A DNA stretch of 64,000 nucleotides, from positions 992,001 to 1,056,000 of the forward strand of contig NZ_JAXHLN010000003.1 of the NCBI RefSeq assembly GCF_034522235.1. The letters are read 5' to 3'. This document shows, piece after piece, positions 54,889 through 64,000 of the stretch. Origin of the DNA: Thiohalophilus sp. Its GTDB lineage: Bacteria; Pseudomonadota; Gammaproteobacteria; UBA6429; Thiohalophilaceae. Position numbers and translations under genes: made by a program. Positions within the stretch are counted from its first letter, which is position 1; each line of letters begins with the position of its first letter. The notes beneath the pieces were generated by a model. That model ran no database searches. It was not told the DNA's origin and saw nothing but the letters and a program-made list of their open reading frames with translations.

Positions 54889-56241
54889 TTATTCGATGCC
54901 CAGTTTCTTGATGCGATAGCGTAACTGGCGAAAGCTCAGTCCCAGCAGCCGGGCGGCGGCGGTTTTGTTGTAGCGGGTCTGTTCCAGGGCCTGGCGGATG
55001 GCTTCTTTTTCCTGTTCCTGCAGGGAATTGTCCAGCGGTCGCTCTTCGGCAGCGTGCGGGGCGGGGTTGCTGGTCGTGGCGGTGTGGTTGGCAGGCAGGT
55101 TGAGACTGGCAGCGTCGATCCGGTTGTCCTCGCACAGGGTCATGGCCCGCTCGAGCAGGTTTTCCAGTTCCCGGACGTTGCCGGGAAAGGAATAGCTTTG
55201 CAGCGCCTGCAGGGCATCGTCGCTCAGGCGGGGAACGTCCACCTGCCAGTCGGCGGCGATGCGCTGCAGAAAATGGTCCGCCAGTAAAGGGATATCCCCG
55301 GGCCGCTCGGCCAGATCCGGCAGGTGCAGTTCGATGACGTTGATCCGGTAATAGAGATCCTGGCGAAACTCGCCGGTGTGAATCAGCTGGCCCAGATCTT
55401 TGTGCGAGGCACTGAGGATGCGCACATCGGTATGGATCTCCTGCTGGCTGCCGATGGGGCGTACGGCCTTTTCCTGGATGGCGCGCAGCAGTTTGACCTG
55501 CATGTGCAGGGGCAGGTCGGCCACCTCGTCGAGAAACAGGGTGCCGCCCTGGGCGGCCTGGAACAGGCCGGCCTTGTCGCCGTTGGCCCCGGTGAAGCTG
55601 CCTTTTTTGTGGCCAAAGAACTCGCTTTCCATCAGCTCGGCGGGAATGGCGCCGCAGTTGACCGGCACGAAGGGCTGGTCGCGGCGCGGCCCCTGTTCGT
55701 GAATCAGGCGCGCCGCCAGCTCCTTGCCGACCCCCGAGCCGCCGCTGATATAGACCGGCGCCTGGCTGCGGGCCAGCTTGGCAATGGTCTGGCGAATCTG
55801 CTGCATCACCGCCGAGTCGCCCAGCAGGGTGGTTTGCCCCGGTTCGGCCGGGCTTTTAGAGGCAGGCCGTCGTTCGAGCTTGAGGGCGGTGGTGACCAGG
55901 CTGCGCAGATCGTTGATGTCCAGCGGCTTGTTGACGAAGTCGTAGGCCCCGGCCTTGAGGGCCTCGATGGCCGATTCCATATTGCCGTGGGCGGTGATCA
56001 TCGCCACCGGCAGATCAGGGTACTGTTGCTGGATATGGCGGATCAGATCGATGCCGTTGCCGTCGGGCAGGCGCATATCGGTCAGACAGAGATCAAACGT
56101 ATTCTGCGTAAGCAGCGTTTTCGCCTGCCCCAGATTTTCCGCGCTGAGGCAGTCCACGCCCATGCGCGAGAGCGTGATCTCCAGCAGCTCGCGGATATCC
56201 GGTTCGTCGTCGACGATTAGTGCCAGTGGTTGTTCGGTCAC
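54889..56241 (-). CDS. pilR: Sigma-54-dependent response regulator PilR
   Basis: Activates pilin transcription when phosphorylated by PilS. 450 residues: receiver domain (LIVDDEPDIRELLEIT, phospho-acceptor Asp in LCLTDMRLPDGNG, conserved Lys in VNKPLDINDL), AAA+ domain with P-loop SGGSGVGKELAARLIHEQG, the sigma-54 loop GSFTGA, TLFLDEVADLPLHMQVKLLR, and a C-terminal Fis-type helix-turn-helix (RYNKTAAARLLGLSFRQLRY). GC-rich, unlike the pilin block it borders. Confidence 0.95.
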   Translation of the reverse strand: MTEQPLALIVDDEPDIRELLEITLSRMGVDCLSAENLGQAKTLLTQNTFDLCLTDMRLPDGNGIDLIRHIQQQYPDLPVAMITAHGNMESAIEALKAGAYDFVNKPLDINDLRSLVTTALKLERRPASKSPAEPGQTTLLGDSAVMQQIRQTIAKLARSQAPVYISGGSGVGKELAARLIHEQGPRRDQPFVPVNCGAIPAELMESEFFGHKKGSFTGANGDKAGLFQAAQGGTLFLDEVADLPLHMQVKLLRAIQEKAVRPIGSQQEIHTDVRILSASHKDLGQLIHTGEFRQDLYYRINVIELHLPDLAERPGDIPLLADHFLQRIAADWQVDVPRLSDDALQALQSYSFPGNVRELENLLERAMTLCEDNRIDAASLNLPANHTATTSNPAPHAAEERPLDNSLQEQEKEAIRQALEQTRYNKTAAARLLGLSFRQLRYRIKKLGIE

Positions 56242-56273
56242 GGTAATCCTTGAAATCGTTTTATTTACTGAGG

Positions 56274-56439
56274 TGTTGAATTGATCACCCCTCCCTAACC
56301 CTCCCCTGGAAGGGGAGGGGATACAGCTCTGGACCTCGTCACTCGTTACTCACCCCTGTGTCGTCAGACACTGGCTTGCCCGGAATGACGCCTGTTGTTT
56401 TTCCTCGTCACTCGTTCCTCGTAACTCGTCCCTGTGTCG
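56274..56439. repeat. Short repeats between pilS and pilR
   Basis: The 198-bp gap holds a CCCTCCCCTGGAAGGGGAGGG hairpin-like element near 56300-56319 and two runs of CTCGTCACTCGTTACTC-type heptamers (about 56337-56352 and 56402-56430). The latter is the reverse complement of the GACGAGTGACGAGG repeats found at 41360, 62427 and 62950. No gene seen. Confidence 0.7.
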
Positions 56440-58071
56440 TCAGTGCATCTGCCGGCGCGGATCCTGAAAGGTAATCCGGAAACAGCTGCCGCCGGTAGCG
56501 ACCGGTTCATAGTTTAAATGGGCCTGGTTGGCTTCGGCCAGTTCCCGTGAGATATACAGCCCCAGCCCGGTGCCCGAAGTGGCAGTGGTGTAAAAGGGCT
56601 CGAAGATGTGGGCGGCGATTTGCGGATCGATACCCGGGCCGTGATCGAGAATATCGATAAACGGCCGGGCCGATTCCCCGGTCAGGGCCGCGTGGATCAC
56701 CACCTTGGGAAATCCCGGGTAGTCCTCGCTGTAGCGCACCGCATTCTGGCACAGGTTGGTGAGGATCTGCTCCAGCTGGCTCGGATCAAACCGGACTCGC
56801 AACGGGCTTGAATCGATGTTGAGGCCGATCAGCTCCGGGCGCAGCCCCTGCCCGGCGACGAACTCGCGGAGGAAATTCGGCAAAAAATGGTTCAGTTCGA
56901 TCAGCCGCGGAGTGGAATGATCGCGGCGGCTCAACTGCATGATGTTCTCCACGATGGTATTCATACGCCGGGATTGATCGCCGATGATGCCGGTCAGGCG
57001 CCGGTCGTGCTCGTCCAGCTGGGGCGATTCGCCCAGCAACTGCCCGGCGTGGCTGATGGCGCCCAGCGGGTTGCGGATCTCGTGGGCGATACTGGCGGTC
57101 AGGCGCCCCAGCGCGGCCAGTTGCAACTGCTGCGCGTGGCGGGCCATGGCGGTGGCATCCTCCAGAAAGATCAGGGTCCCGCTGCCCGACGCCTGACCGA
57201 TGCGGGCGAACCGCGGCATGACCCGGGGGTGCTCCGCCGAGGGCTGGATCATCTCGATCTCGGCGGCCGGATCCGCCCGCCAGCGTTGCGCCTGATCGGC
57301 CAGTGGTGCCGAGAGATCGGCCAGCCGGCTGTAGTGGGTAGCCGAGGGCATGCCGAGCATGTACCAGGCCGATTCGTTCATCAGCCGGATCCGATCCGCC
57401 TCATCGATGACCATGATGCCGGTTTGCATGCGCTGGATGATGTGTTCGGTCAGCTGCGACATGTTGGCCAGGTCCAGCCCGCGGCGCTGGGCCAGCGCCT
57501 CGCTTTCCCGGATGCGGCGGGCAAAGCCGTGAACCGCCAGGGCGGTGACGAACAGCGTCAGGCCCAGAATGCCGGCCTGGGTGTAGGTGTTGGGCTCCCC
57601 GAGCCCGACAAACTGGGCAGTAAACTGTTCGCCCAGTACCGCCAGGGTGGCCAGCGCGGCGAACATCAGCGGATGCCGGCCACCCATGACGATGCTGCCG
57701 CCGGCCACGGTGACGATCAGCAGGGTGCCGAGGCCGCTGCTGATACTGCCGCTGGCATGCATCAGCAGTGTGGTAGCAAGGATGTCGGTGCCAATCTGCA
57801 GGTAGATCTGGAGTTCAAACCGCGGCCAGCGATTACTGATCAGGACAATGAAAATGATCGCCAGCGCAAAATAGATCAGCGAAACGGCATAAAACAGCAC
57901 CGGATCGTGGCTGGCCAGCGGGGGCAGCAGATAATCGCTGTAGAACAGCCCGGTGAACAGCCCGCTGATCAGCAGGCGGTAGAGATTGAGCAGGGCCAGC
58001 GGTTGCCAGATCTGCGCCTCACTCTCGGCATGGGCAAACGGGAAAGGTTGATCGTCGGTGTCTGTGCGCAT
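56440..58071 (-). CDS. pilS: Sensor histidine kinase PilS
   Basis: Membrane kinase that controls PilR; in Pseudomonas it senses pilin in the inner membrane. About 543 residues: six N-terminal helices (about 30-190), a PAS-like domain (MQTGIMVIDEADRIRLMNES), HisKA box with the phospho-His (TASIAHEIRNPLGAISHAGQ), and ATPase motifs N (NLCQNAVRYSED), G1 (DILDHGPGIDPQI) and G2 (GTGLGLYISRELAEANQAH). The ATG at 58071 is chosen; the frame extends 34 codons further into the next gene's region. Confidence 0.94.
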   Translation of the reverse strand: MRTDTDDQPFPFAHAESEAQIWQPLALLNLYRLLISGLFTGLFYSDYLLPPLASHDPVLFYAVSLIYFALAIIFIVLISNRWPRFELQIYLQIGTDILATTLLMHASGSISSGLGTLLIVTVAGGSIVMGGRHPLMFAALATLAVLGEQFTAQFVGLGEPNTYTQAGILGLTLFVTALAVHGFARRIRESEALAQRRGLDLANMSQLTEHIIQRMQTGIMVIDEADRIRLMNESAWYMLGMPSATHYSRLADLSAPLADQAQRWRADPAAEIEMIQPSAEHPRVMPRFARIGQASGSGTLIFLEDATAMARHAQQLQLAALGRLTASIAHEIRNPLGAISHAGQLLGESPQLDEHDRRLTGIIGDQSRRMNTIVENIMQLSRRDHSTPRLIELNHFLPNFLREFVAGQGLRPELIGLNIDSSPLRVRFDPSQLEQILTNLCQNAVRYSEDYPGFPKVVIHAALTGESARPFIDILDHGPGIDPQIAAHIFEPFYTTATSGTGLGLYISRELAEANQAHLNYEPVATGGSCFRITFQDPRRQMH

Positions 58072-58085
58072 AGGCCGGGGGGATG

Positions 58086-58334
58086 TCAGCTGTCGTGAGG
58101 CAGATGCGCGCGGCTGCAATAGTAATGACCGTCCCGCTTGAGCGCCTCTTTTTCCGGGACATGGGTGCCGCACTGCTCGCAGCGCACCATGTTTTCAACG
58201 GGGTTTTCAACGGGCCGGCCGGGCTTCGACGAATTTGTGCTGCGCGCCCGGGCCAGGGCCTTGAAGCGTTGATAGAGACGAATGACCAGCCAGATCAGCA
58301 GGGCAAGGACGATAACGCGCAGAAGTCCGGGCAT
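58086..58334 (-). CDS. PP0621-family small membrane protein with zinc-ribbon-like tail
   Basis: 82 residues from the ATG at 58334 (AGGA upstream; the longer frame lacks support). One N-terminal helix (LLRVIVLALLIWLVIRLYQR), a basic Ser/Pro linker, and a C-terminal Cys motif MVRCEQCGTHVPEKEAL and HYYCSRAHL, likely a metal-binding knuckle. A gene of this family is common beside pilS in Pseudomonas-like genomes; its role is unknown. It starts the pilS-pilR transcript, with 14 nt to pilS. Confidence 0.85.
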   Translation of the reverse strand: MPGLLRVIVLALLIWLVIRLYQRFKALARARSTNSSKPGRPVENPVENMVRCEQCGTHVPEKEALKRDGHYYCSRAHLPHDS

Positions 58335-58407
58335 GGAATATCCTGTATCGAAGTTTGTAACTGCCCCATGATAACCCAGATCAGGGCGGGATACCCCGGG
58401 CGTATTT

Positions 58408-58490
58408 TGTAGGAGCCGAGCCACCTCGGCGATTCACCCTCGACGATCGCACCATCCTCAACCCATCGGCCAGAGGGCTGGCCTCCTACA
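58408..58490. repeat. REP-like element, left copy flanking sucCD
   Basis: Begins TGTAGGAGCCGAGCC and ends GGCCTCCTACA, so it has 8-bp terminal inverted repeats, with two internal hairpins (CCGAGCCACCTCGG and CGGCCAGAGGGCTGGCC). The reverse complement matches 60650-60731 over nearly its full length. Resembles Pseudomonas REP sequences that also start TGTAGGAG. Confidence 0.85.
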
Positions 58491-58621
58491 ACCTAACAGA
58501 TTGCATCCCAAACCCCGGCAACCGGTGACGCCTGCCGGGCGAGTCGTTAGCCCCGGACAAGGTTTTGCGTCCACCCCCCGAATGTTCCAGAATAGACGCT
58601 GGTTCCCTGCCGAATAACAAT

Positions 58622-59788
58622 ATGAATCTTCACGAATTTCAGGCCAAGCAGCTGTTTGCCCGCTATCACATCCCGGTGCCCGAGGCGTGCGTCGCCGACT
58701 CGGTCGAGGCGGCACGGGCCGCCGCCCGTGAACTGGGCGGCGGGTCGTGGATGATCAAGGCCCAGGTGCATGCCGGCGGCCGGGGCAAGGCCGGCGGGGT
58801 GGTCAGGGCCGCCTCGGCGGACGAGCTGGAAGCCGCGGCGAACCGGCTGCTGGGTTCCAGGCTGGTCACCGGCCAGTCCGGCCCCGACGGGCAGCCGATC
58901 AACCAGCTGTTGATCGAACGCCCGGGCGACATCGCCGCGGAGTATTACCTGGGGATGCTGATCGATCGTGCCCTCTCCAGAGTGGTGTTCATGGCCTCCG
59001 CCGCCGGCGGCATGAACATCGAGGCGGTGGCCCGCGAGACGCCGGAGAAAATTCTTACCGTGCCGGTTCATCCCGCCGCCGGGCTGCAGGGGTATCAATG
59101 CCGGCAACTGGCCTTCGGCCTGGGGCTGGAAAAACAGCTCAAGTCCCTGACGGCCATCATGCAGGGCCTGTACCGGCTGTTCATGGACAACGATCTGAGC
59201 CTGGTGGAGATCAACCCGCTGGTGCTGACCGGTGACGGCGAGCTGCTGGCGGTGGATGCCAAGATCAATCTTGATGACAGCGCCCTTTATCGACACCCGG
59301 ATTTACAGGCCCTGCGCGATGCCAGCCAGGAAGATGAACGCGAAAACCGCGCCCACCAGCACGGTCTTAATTACGTCAGCCTCGACGGCAATATCGGCTG
59401 CATGGTCAACGGCGCCGGGCTGGCGATGGCGACCATGGATCTGATCCAGCTGCACGGCGGGGCGCCGGCCAACTTTCTCGATGTGGGTGGCGGCACCACC
59501 GCCGACAAAGTCGCCGAGGCGTTCAAGCTGATCCTCTCCGACAGCAAGGTCAAGGCGATTCTGGTCAATATCTTCGGCGGCATCGTGCGCTGCGATCTGA
59601 TCGCCGAGGGCATCATTCAGGCGGTGAAAGAGACCGGACTCGCGCTGCCGGTGGTGGTGCGTCTGGAAGGGACCAACGTGGAACAGGGCAAGGCGCTGCT
59701 GCAGCAAAGCGGCCTGGACATCATCGCGGCGGAGGGATTGAGCGATGCGGCGACCCGGGTGGTCGAAGCGGCCGGAGGACAGGCCTGA
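58622..59788 (+). CDS. sucC: Succinyl-CoA synthetase beta subunit
   Basis: TCA-cycle enzyme that couples succinyl-CoA to succinate with nucleotide formation. 388 residues: [23 protein letters not shown]-grasp segments [19 protein letters not shown] and [20 protein letters not shown] (read as VEINPL), and the C-terminal CoA-ligase part [54 protein letters not shown]. The ATG at 58622 matches the family start. Overlaps sucD by one base. A stand-alone sucCD unit, not joined to odhA-sucB. Confidence 0.97.
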   Translation: MNLHEFQAKQLFARYHIPVPEACVADSVEAARAAARELGGGSWMIKAQVHAGGRGKAGGVVRAASADELEAAANRLLGSRLVTGQSGPDGQPINQLLIERPGDIAAEYYLGMLIDRALSRVVFMASAAGGMNIEAVARETPEKILTVPVHPAAGLQGYQCRQLAFGLGLEKQLKSLTAIMQGLYRLFMDNDLSLVEINPLVLTGDGELLAVDAKINLDDSALYRHPDLQALRDASQEDERENRAHQHGLNYVSLDGNIGCMVNGAGLAMATMDLIQLHGGAPANFLDVGGGTTADKVAEAFKLILSDSKVKAILVNIFGGIVRCDLIAEGIIQAVKETGLALPVVVRLEGTNVEQGKALLQQSGLDIIAAEGLSDAATRVVEAAGGQA

Positions 59789-60654
59789 TGGCAGTACTGA
59801 TCGATAAAACTACCCGGGTGATCGTGCAGGGCTTGACCGGCAAGCAGGGCAGCTTTCACGCCGGGCAGGCCATCGAGTACGGCACACAGATCGTCGGTGG
59901 CGTCACGCCCGGCAAGGGCGGCACCCCCCATCTGGATCGGCCGGTGTTCGATACGGTCGCCGATGCCGTGTGCGAGACCGGTGCCAATGCCAGCATGATC
60001 TATGTGCCGGCGGCCTTTGCCGCCGATGCGATCCTGGAGGCCGCCGATGCCGGCATCGAGGTGATCGCCTGCATCACCGAGGGCATCCCGGTGCTGGATA
60101 TGCTTCGGGTGAAAGCGGCATTGAAGGACAGCGACAGCTATCTCATCGGCCCCAACTGTCCCGGCATCATCACCCCCGGCCAGTGCAAGATCGGTATCAT
60201 GCCCGGCGCGATCCATCAGCCGGGCGGGATCGGTATTGTCTCGCGTTCCGGTACATTGACTTATGAGGCGGTCCATCAGACCACCCGCAACGGCCTGGGG
60301 CAGAGCACCTGCATCGGCATCGGCGGCGACCCGATCCACGGCTTGAATTTCGTTGATTGCCTGTCGCTGTTTGAAAACGATCCCGCCACCCGCGGCATGA
60401 TCCTGGTGGGCGAGATCGGTGGCGGCGAGGAGGAGGAAGCCGCCGAATTTATCCGTCATCACGTCAGCAAACCGGTGGTGGCCTACATCGCCGGCGTCAC
60501 CGCCCCGCCGGGCAAACGCATGGGCCATGCCGGGGCGATCATCGCCGGCGGCAAGGGCACCGCCGAGGGCAAGTTCGTCGCCTTGCAGGAGGCCGGGGTT
60601 ATTGTCAGTCGCTCCCCGGCCGAAATGGGGCGGCTGATGCAGGAACAACTGTAG
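59788..60654 (+). CDS. sucD: Succinyl-CoA synthetase alpha subunit
   Basis: 288 residues: [95 protein letters not shown] and the phospho-His in [15 protein letters not shown]. The stop TAG is the TAG of the TGTAGGAGG start of the right-hand REP element, so the repeat abuts or slightly rewrote the end of the gene (last residues MQEQL). Confidence 0.97.
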   Translation: MAVLIDKTTRVIVQGLTGKQGSFHAGQAIEYGTQIVGGVTPGKGGTPHLDRPVFDTVADAVCETGANASMIYVPAAFAADAILEAADAGIEVIACITEGIPVLDMLRVKAALKDSDSYLIGPNCPGIITPGQCKIGIMPGAIHQPGGIGIVSRSGTLTYEAVHQTTRNGLGQSTCIGIGGDPIHGLNFVDCLSLFENDPATRGMILVGEIGGGEEEEAAEFIRHHVSKPVVAYIAGVTAPPGKRMGHAGAIIAGGKGTAEGKFVALQEAGVIVSRSPAEMGRLMQEQL

Positions 60655-60731
60655 GAGGCCAGCCCTCTGGCCGATTGGTTGAGGATGGTGCGATCGTCGC
60701 AGAAGAATCGCCGAGGGGCGCGGCGCCTGCA
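60650..60731. repeat. REP-like element, right copy flanking sucCD
   Basis: Starts TGTAGGAGGCCAGCC and runs through GGCCGATTGGTTGAGGATGG and TGCGATCGTCG to CGGCGCCTGCA. Inverted relative to the copy at 58408-58490, with roughly 80-85% identity by eye. Likely the 3' hairpin of the sucCD transcript. Confidence 0.85.
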
Positions 60732-60790
60732 GGGCCGTATGATTTTAGCCGACGTTTTTTGCGAGATTGAACAGGGAGATTAATGCGAGC

Positions 60791-62452
60791 ATGCCAGAGC
60801 AGGAACTACGGATCGCGATTGCCCAGATCAATCTGCTGGTCGGCGACATGGAGGGCAACGCCCGGCGCATCATCGAAGTGATGCATGAAGCACGTGATAA
60901 CCTTCAGGCCCATGTGCTGGTGACGCCCGAGCTGGCCCTCACCGGCTATCCCCCCGAGGACCTGCTGTTACGTCCCGGCATGTACGAGCGTATCGACCGG
61001 ACCCTGTTGCAGATTCAACAGCAGGTCACCGGGATCGATCTGCTGCTCGGTTATCCCGAGCAGACACCCGAAGGGGTCTACAATTCGGCGGCAGTGATTC
61101 GCGAAGGCCGGATCATCGCCCATGCCCGCAAGGAGAACCTGCCCAACTACAGCGTGTTCGACGAGAAGCGCTACTTTGTGCCGGAGCATCATACCTGTGT
61201 GGTCGAAATTGCCGGAGCGCAGGTGGGGATCACCATTTGCGAAGACATCTGGTTTCCCGAACCGCCGCAACGGCTCAGGGAAGCCGGCGCCGATCTGATC
61301 CTGAATATCAACGCCTCGCCCTATCACCTGAACAAAGGTTACGAACGTGAACAGACGGTGGCGGATCGTTGCCGGGAAACCGGCCTGCCGGTGGTGTACG
61401 TCAACCTGGTCGGCGGTCAGGACGAGCTGGTGTTCGACGGCGATTCGTTCGTGATGAACGGTGCCGGAAGTGTGACCCAGCGCGTGCCGGCGTTTAGCGA
61501 AAAACTGGAACCGGTGCGGTTCAAAAAGGGCGAGGAGGGCTGGCAACCGGTGCAGGCCGATGTGTTGCCGGCACCGCTGTCGACCACCGCCAGTGTCTAT
61601 CAGGCCCTGGTGCTGGGGGTGCGCGATTTCGTACGCAAGAACGGTTTCAACGGCGCGGTGATCGGCCTCTCCGGGGGGATCGATTCGGCCCTGACGCTGG
61701 CGATCGCCGTCGATGCGCTGGGTGGTGAGGAGATCGAGGCGGTGATGATGCCCTCACGTTATACCGCCGACATGAGCGTCGAGGATGCCGCCGAACAGGC
61801 ACGCACCCTGGGCGTCAATTACCGGGTCATCGCCATCGAACAACCCTTCAACGCCTTTCTCGAGATCCTGGCCGATGAATTCGCCGGCCTGCCGGTGGAT
61901 ACCACCGAAGAAAATATCCAGGCCCGTTGCCGCGGTGTGTTGCTGATGGCGATCTCCAACAAGAAGCGCAAGATGGTCCTGACCACCGGCAACAAGAGCG
62001 AGATGGCGGTGGGCTATGCCACCCTCTACGGCGACATGGCCGGCGGCTTCGATGTGCTCAAGGATGTGCCCAAGACACTGGTTTACGAACTGGCCAATTA
62101 TCGCAATACCCTCTCGGCGGTGATCCCGCAACGGGTGATCGACCGTCCCCCGTCCGCGGAGCTGGCGCCGGATCAACAGGATACCGACAGCCTGCCGCCC
62201 TACGAGGTGCTGGATGCGATCCTGGAAATGTATGTGGAAAAGGACATGGGACTGGAAGATATTGTCTCCCACGGTTATGACCGGGAGATCGTGCAAAAAG
62301 TCATGCAGATGGTGACGCGGAACGAATATAAACGCCGTCAGGCACCACCGGGGATTCGGATCACCCAGCGCGCCTTCGGTCGCGATCGGCGTTATCCGAT
62401 CACCTCCGGTTACGCCCTGCCAGATCAGGGACGAGGGACGAGGGACGAGTGA
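60791..62452 (+). CDS. nadE: Glutamine-dependent NAD+ synthetase
   Basis: Last step of NAD synthesis, with its own glutaminase. About 553 residues: N-terminal nitrilase-type domain with the Glu-Lys-Cys triad (TPELALTGYPPEDL, ARKENLPNYSVFDEKRYF, VGITICEDIWFPEPPQ) and C-terminal synthetase domain with P-loop VIGLSGGIDSALTLAIAVDA, MPSRYTADMSVEDA, NIQARCRGVLLMAISNKK and TTGNKSEMAVGYATLYGD. GGGAG lies 12 nt before the ATG at 60791; a TTG at 60767 is the alternative. The last codons (QGRGTRDE and stop) come from the GACGAGG repeat array. Confidence 0.96.
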   Translation: MPEQELRIAIAQINLLVGDMEGNARRIIEVMHEARDNLQAHVLVTPELALTGYPPEDLLLRPGMYERIDRTLLQIQQQVTGIDLLLGYPEQTPEGVYNSAAVIREGRIIAHARKENLPNYSVFDEKRYFVPEHHTCVVEIAGAQVGITICEDIWFPEPPQRLREAGADLILNINASPYHLNKGYEREQTVADRCRETGLPVVYVNLVGGQDELVFDGDSFVMNGAGSVTQRVPAFSEKLEPVRFKKGEEGWQPVQADVLPAPLSTTASVYQALVLGVRDFVRKNGFNGAVIGLSGGIDSALTLAIAVDALGGEEIEAVMMPSRYTADMSVEDAAEQARTLGVNYRVIAIEQPFNAFLEILADEFAGLPVDTTEENIQARCRGVLLMAISNKKRKMVLTTGNKSEMAVGYATLYGDMAGGFDVLKDVPKTLVYELANYRNTLSAVIPQRVIDRPPSAELAPDQQDTDSLPPYEVLDAILEMYVEKDMGLEDIVSHGYDREIVQKVMQMVTRNEYKRRQAPPGIRITQRAFGRDRRYPITSGYALPDQGRGTRDE

Positions 62453-62456
62453 CGAG
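62427..62456. repeat. GACGAGG heptamer array overlapping the nadE 3' end
   Basis: Four tandem units GGGACGA / GGGACGA / GGGACGA / GTGACGA then GGAG. It supplies about eight final codons and the TGA of nadE. Related arrays occur at 41360-41385, 56337-56430 and 62950-62970. Confidence 0.85.
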
Positions 62457-62463
62457 GAGAAGC

Positions 62464-62926
<463 letters not shown>

Positions 62927-62949
62927 CGTCCTGCGGGCAGGGCCGGGTT

Positions 62950-63098
62950 ACGAGGGACGAGGGACGAGGAAGGGCTTTTACCACGAAGACGCGAAGGCCC
63001 GAAGATTGGAACAGGGTGACTTTGTGTGGTTACCCGCCGGGCAACACGTTCTTAAATTGATTTTTTCTCTTCGTGTCTTGGCGTCTTCGTGGTAAATG
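62950..63098. repeat. Repeat cluster between convergent glnB and bamD
   Basis: A GACGAGG heptamer array (about 62950-62971) is followed by an inverted pair: TTTTACCACGAAGACGCGAA (from 62977) and CTTGGCGTCTTCGTGGTAAA (ending about 63096). Together they could form a long stem acting as bidirectional terminator. No gene here. Confidence 0.8.
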
Positions 63099-63102
63099 CT
63101 TT

Positions 63103-63873
63103 TCAGGATCTTGTTTTGGCCTGTTTCGTTTCGTGGTGATCGGGGTAGTTGAGTTCCAGCACTTCCAGCGCGTCGGCGGCGAGGTCGTTCATTTCCAGTT
63201 GCCGGTAGGCACGCACCATAATGCCCAGGGCTTCGGGGACCTGCTTGGTCTGTTGGTAATTCTCCACGATATATTTGGCGCGATTGACGGCTGCAATCAG
63301 TGCGCCGCGCCTGTAATAGTAATTGGTGACGTGCATTTCATGTTTGGCCAGGGCATTGCGCAGGGCATACATGCGCCCGATGGCGTCTTTGGCATAGCGG
63401 CTGTCGGGAAACTTCTCTACCAGTTCGGAGAAATAGCGAAACGCCTTGCGTGACGGGCGCGGATCCCGTTCGGTCATATCCTGGTTGAACCAGCGATTGA
63501 TGAAGGAAGGTTCCAGGCGAAAGCTGGCCAGGCCGCGCATATAATAAGCATAATCCACATGCGCATGGTTCGGATGCAGTTTGATAAACCGATCGGCCGA
63601 GAGGATCGCCGTCTCCGGTTCATTGTATTTATAATAAGCGTAGATTATCTCCAGCTGAGCTCGTTCGGCGTAGGGGCCGTAGGGAAAGCGCGATTCCAGC
63701 CGCTCATAAAGGTTGATAGCCTCTTCATAATTCGTATTATCCAGCGCTTCGCGGGCCGCTTCATAGAGCTCCTCCACCGACATGCCGGCAGTGGGATCGT
63801 TTGCATCCGGTGAAGACGAGCAGCCGGATAACCACAGCAGTGGCAGGATTAAAAGCAGGTATCGAACAGCCAT
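63103..63873 (-). CDS. bamD: Outer-membrane assembly lipoprotein BamD
   Basis: Essential lipoprotein of the BAM complex. 256 residues: lipobox LWLSGC (Cys about residue 18), then five TPR-type helical repeats, including YEEAINLYERLESRFPYGPY, DRFIKLHPNHAHVDYAYYMR, the conserved RDPRPSRKAFRYFSELVEKF with PDSRYAKDA, and EALGIMVRAYRQLEMNDLAA. Divergent from rluD, as in E. coli and Pseudomonas. In Pseudomonas bamD is close to pilSR; here sucCD, nadE and glnB lie between. Confidence 0.96.
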   Translation of the reverse strand: MAVRYLLLILPLLWLSGCSSSPDANDPTAGMSVEELYEAAREALDNTNYEEAINLYERLESRFPYGPYAERAQLEIIYAYYKYNEPETAILSADRFIKLHPNHAHVDYAYYMRGLASFRLEPSFINRWFNQDMTERDPRPSRKAFRYFSELVEKFPDSRYAKDAIGRMYALRNALAKHEMHVTNYYYRRGALIAAVNRAKYIVENYQQTKQVPEALGIMVRAYRQLEMNDLAADALEVLELNYPDHHETKQAKTRS

Positions 63874-63928
63874 GATGATTCCGGATAAGGTGGCAGTGGA
63901 TTTGTAGTACGATCGGGTTCAATTGCCG

Positions 63929-63934
63929 ATTATA
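63929..63934 (-). promoter_or_regulatory. bamD -10 box
   Basis: Perfect TATAAT on the minus strand (63934-63929), about 55 nt before the bamD ATG. No convincing -35 at standard spacing. Confidence 0.5.
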
Positions 63935-63949
63935 CCCTGAAACAGGTTA

Positions 63950-64000
63950 ATGACGACACAACGGACAGAATATCTCAGCGGCGAGGTGCCCGACAGCCTG
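63950..64000 (+). CDS. rluD: Start of a probable 23S rRNA pseudouridine synthase RluD (runs off the right edge)
   Basis: The last 51 bases encode MTTQRTEYLSGEVPDSL from an ATG with ACAGG upstream. RluD proteins begin with a short variable stretch then a VPxxLxGxRLDQAL-like S4 start, and rluD is usually divergent from bamD. Only 17 residues are visible, so the call rests mainly on position. Confidence 0.6.
   Translation, partial: MTTQRTEYLSGEVPDSL

Overview
This 64 kb window is chromosomal DNA of a gammaproteobacterium. The evidence is the gene order: lpoA-yraN-SIS isomerase divergent from rsmI, then rnpB and a complete mraZ-to-ftsZ-lpxC division and cell-wall cluster; sspA-sspB after petABC; pilD-coaE-zapD-yacG; and bamD divergent from a probable rluD. 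GC-rich coding sequence, a full cytochrome bc1 operon and several REP-like repeat families suggest a Chromatiales / Ectothiorhodospiraceae-like lineage. That placement is inference from content; no marker gene was searched.

Layout. 1-4.2 kb: start of malate synthase G, a small membrane protein, a DegS/AlgW protease and a Nif3-family protein. 4.4-8.3 kb: petABC, then sspA-sspB. 8.3-12.5 kb (minus): FAD-linked oxidase, SIS isomerase, yraN, lpoA. 12.6-13.8 kb: rsmI and RNase P RNA. 14.0-32.8 kb: the dcw cluster (mraZ rsmH ftsL ftsI murE murF mraY murD ftsW murG murC murB ddlB ftsQ ftsA ftsZ) and lpxC, mostly joined by 1-4 nt overlaps, with a clear promoter and a three-copy MraZ operator in front. 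33-41.4 kb: DciA-like protein, M23 peptidase, CapA-like lipoprotein, secA, argJ, a MutT-ThiE fusion and an unknown anchored protein. 41.6-47.3 kb (minus): pilB pilC pilD coaE zapD yacG. 47.3-58.3 kb: a rebuilt pilin locus (below), then pilR, pilS and a PP0621-type protein. 58.4-64 kb: sucCD, nadE, glnB, bamD and the start of rluD.

The most interesting region is 47.6-54.7 kb. The full-length pilin expected at the head of pilBCD survives only as a decayed remnant (47625-47934), with a complete IS3-family element about 14 bp upstream of its start codon. The working pilin appears instead to lie downstream of pilSR. It is a very short type IV pilin (mature length 52 residues, resembling Geobacter PilA-N), followed by a separately encoded secreted protein in the position of Geobacter PilA-C/Spc. 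A strong terminator comes next, then an ABC-2 permease, a TPR-like protein and an ABC ATPase, recalling the pilGHI genes after pilA in Myxococcus. A Wzy_C/O-antigen-ligase-like protein sits between the IS and the ABC genes. Apart from the IS, this block is visibly AT-richer than its flanks. The short pilin has a near-consensus sigma-54 promoter (54687-54702) with TGTCA/TGACA motifs upstream, suited to PilR. I read it as a deltaproteobacterial-style split-pilin module that has taken over pilin supply for an otherwise gammaproteobacterial pilus machine.

A second theme is dispersed small repeats. An inverted pair of about 82 bp elements flanks sucCD and the right copy supplies the sucD stop codon. 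GACGAGG-type heptamer arrays occur at four places, and one of them encodes the last residues of NadE. Several other inverted repeats fill convergent or intergenic gaps.
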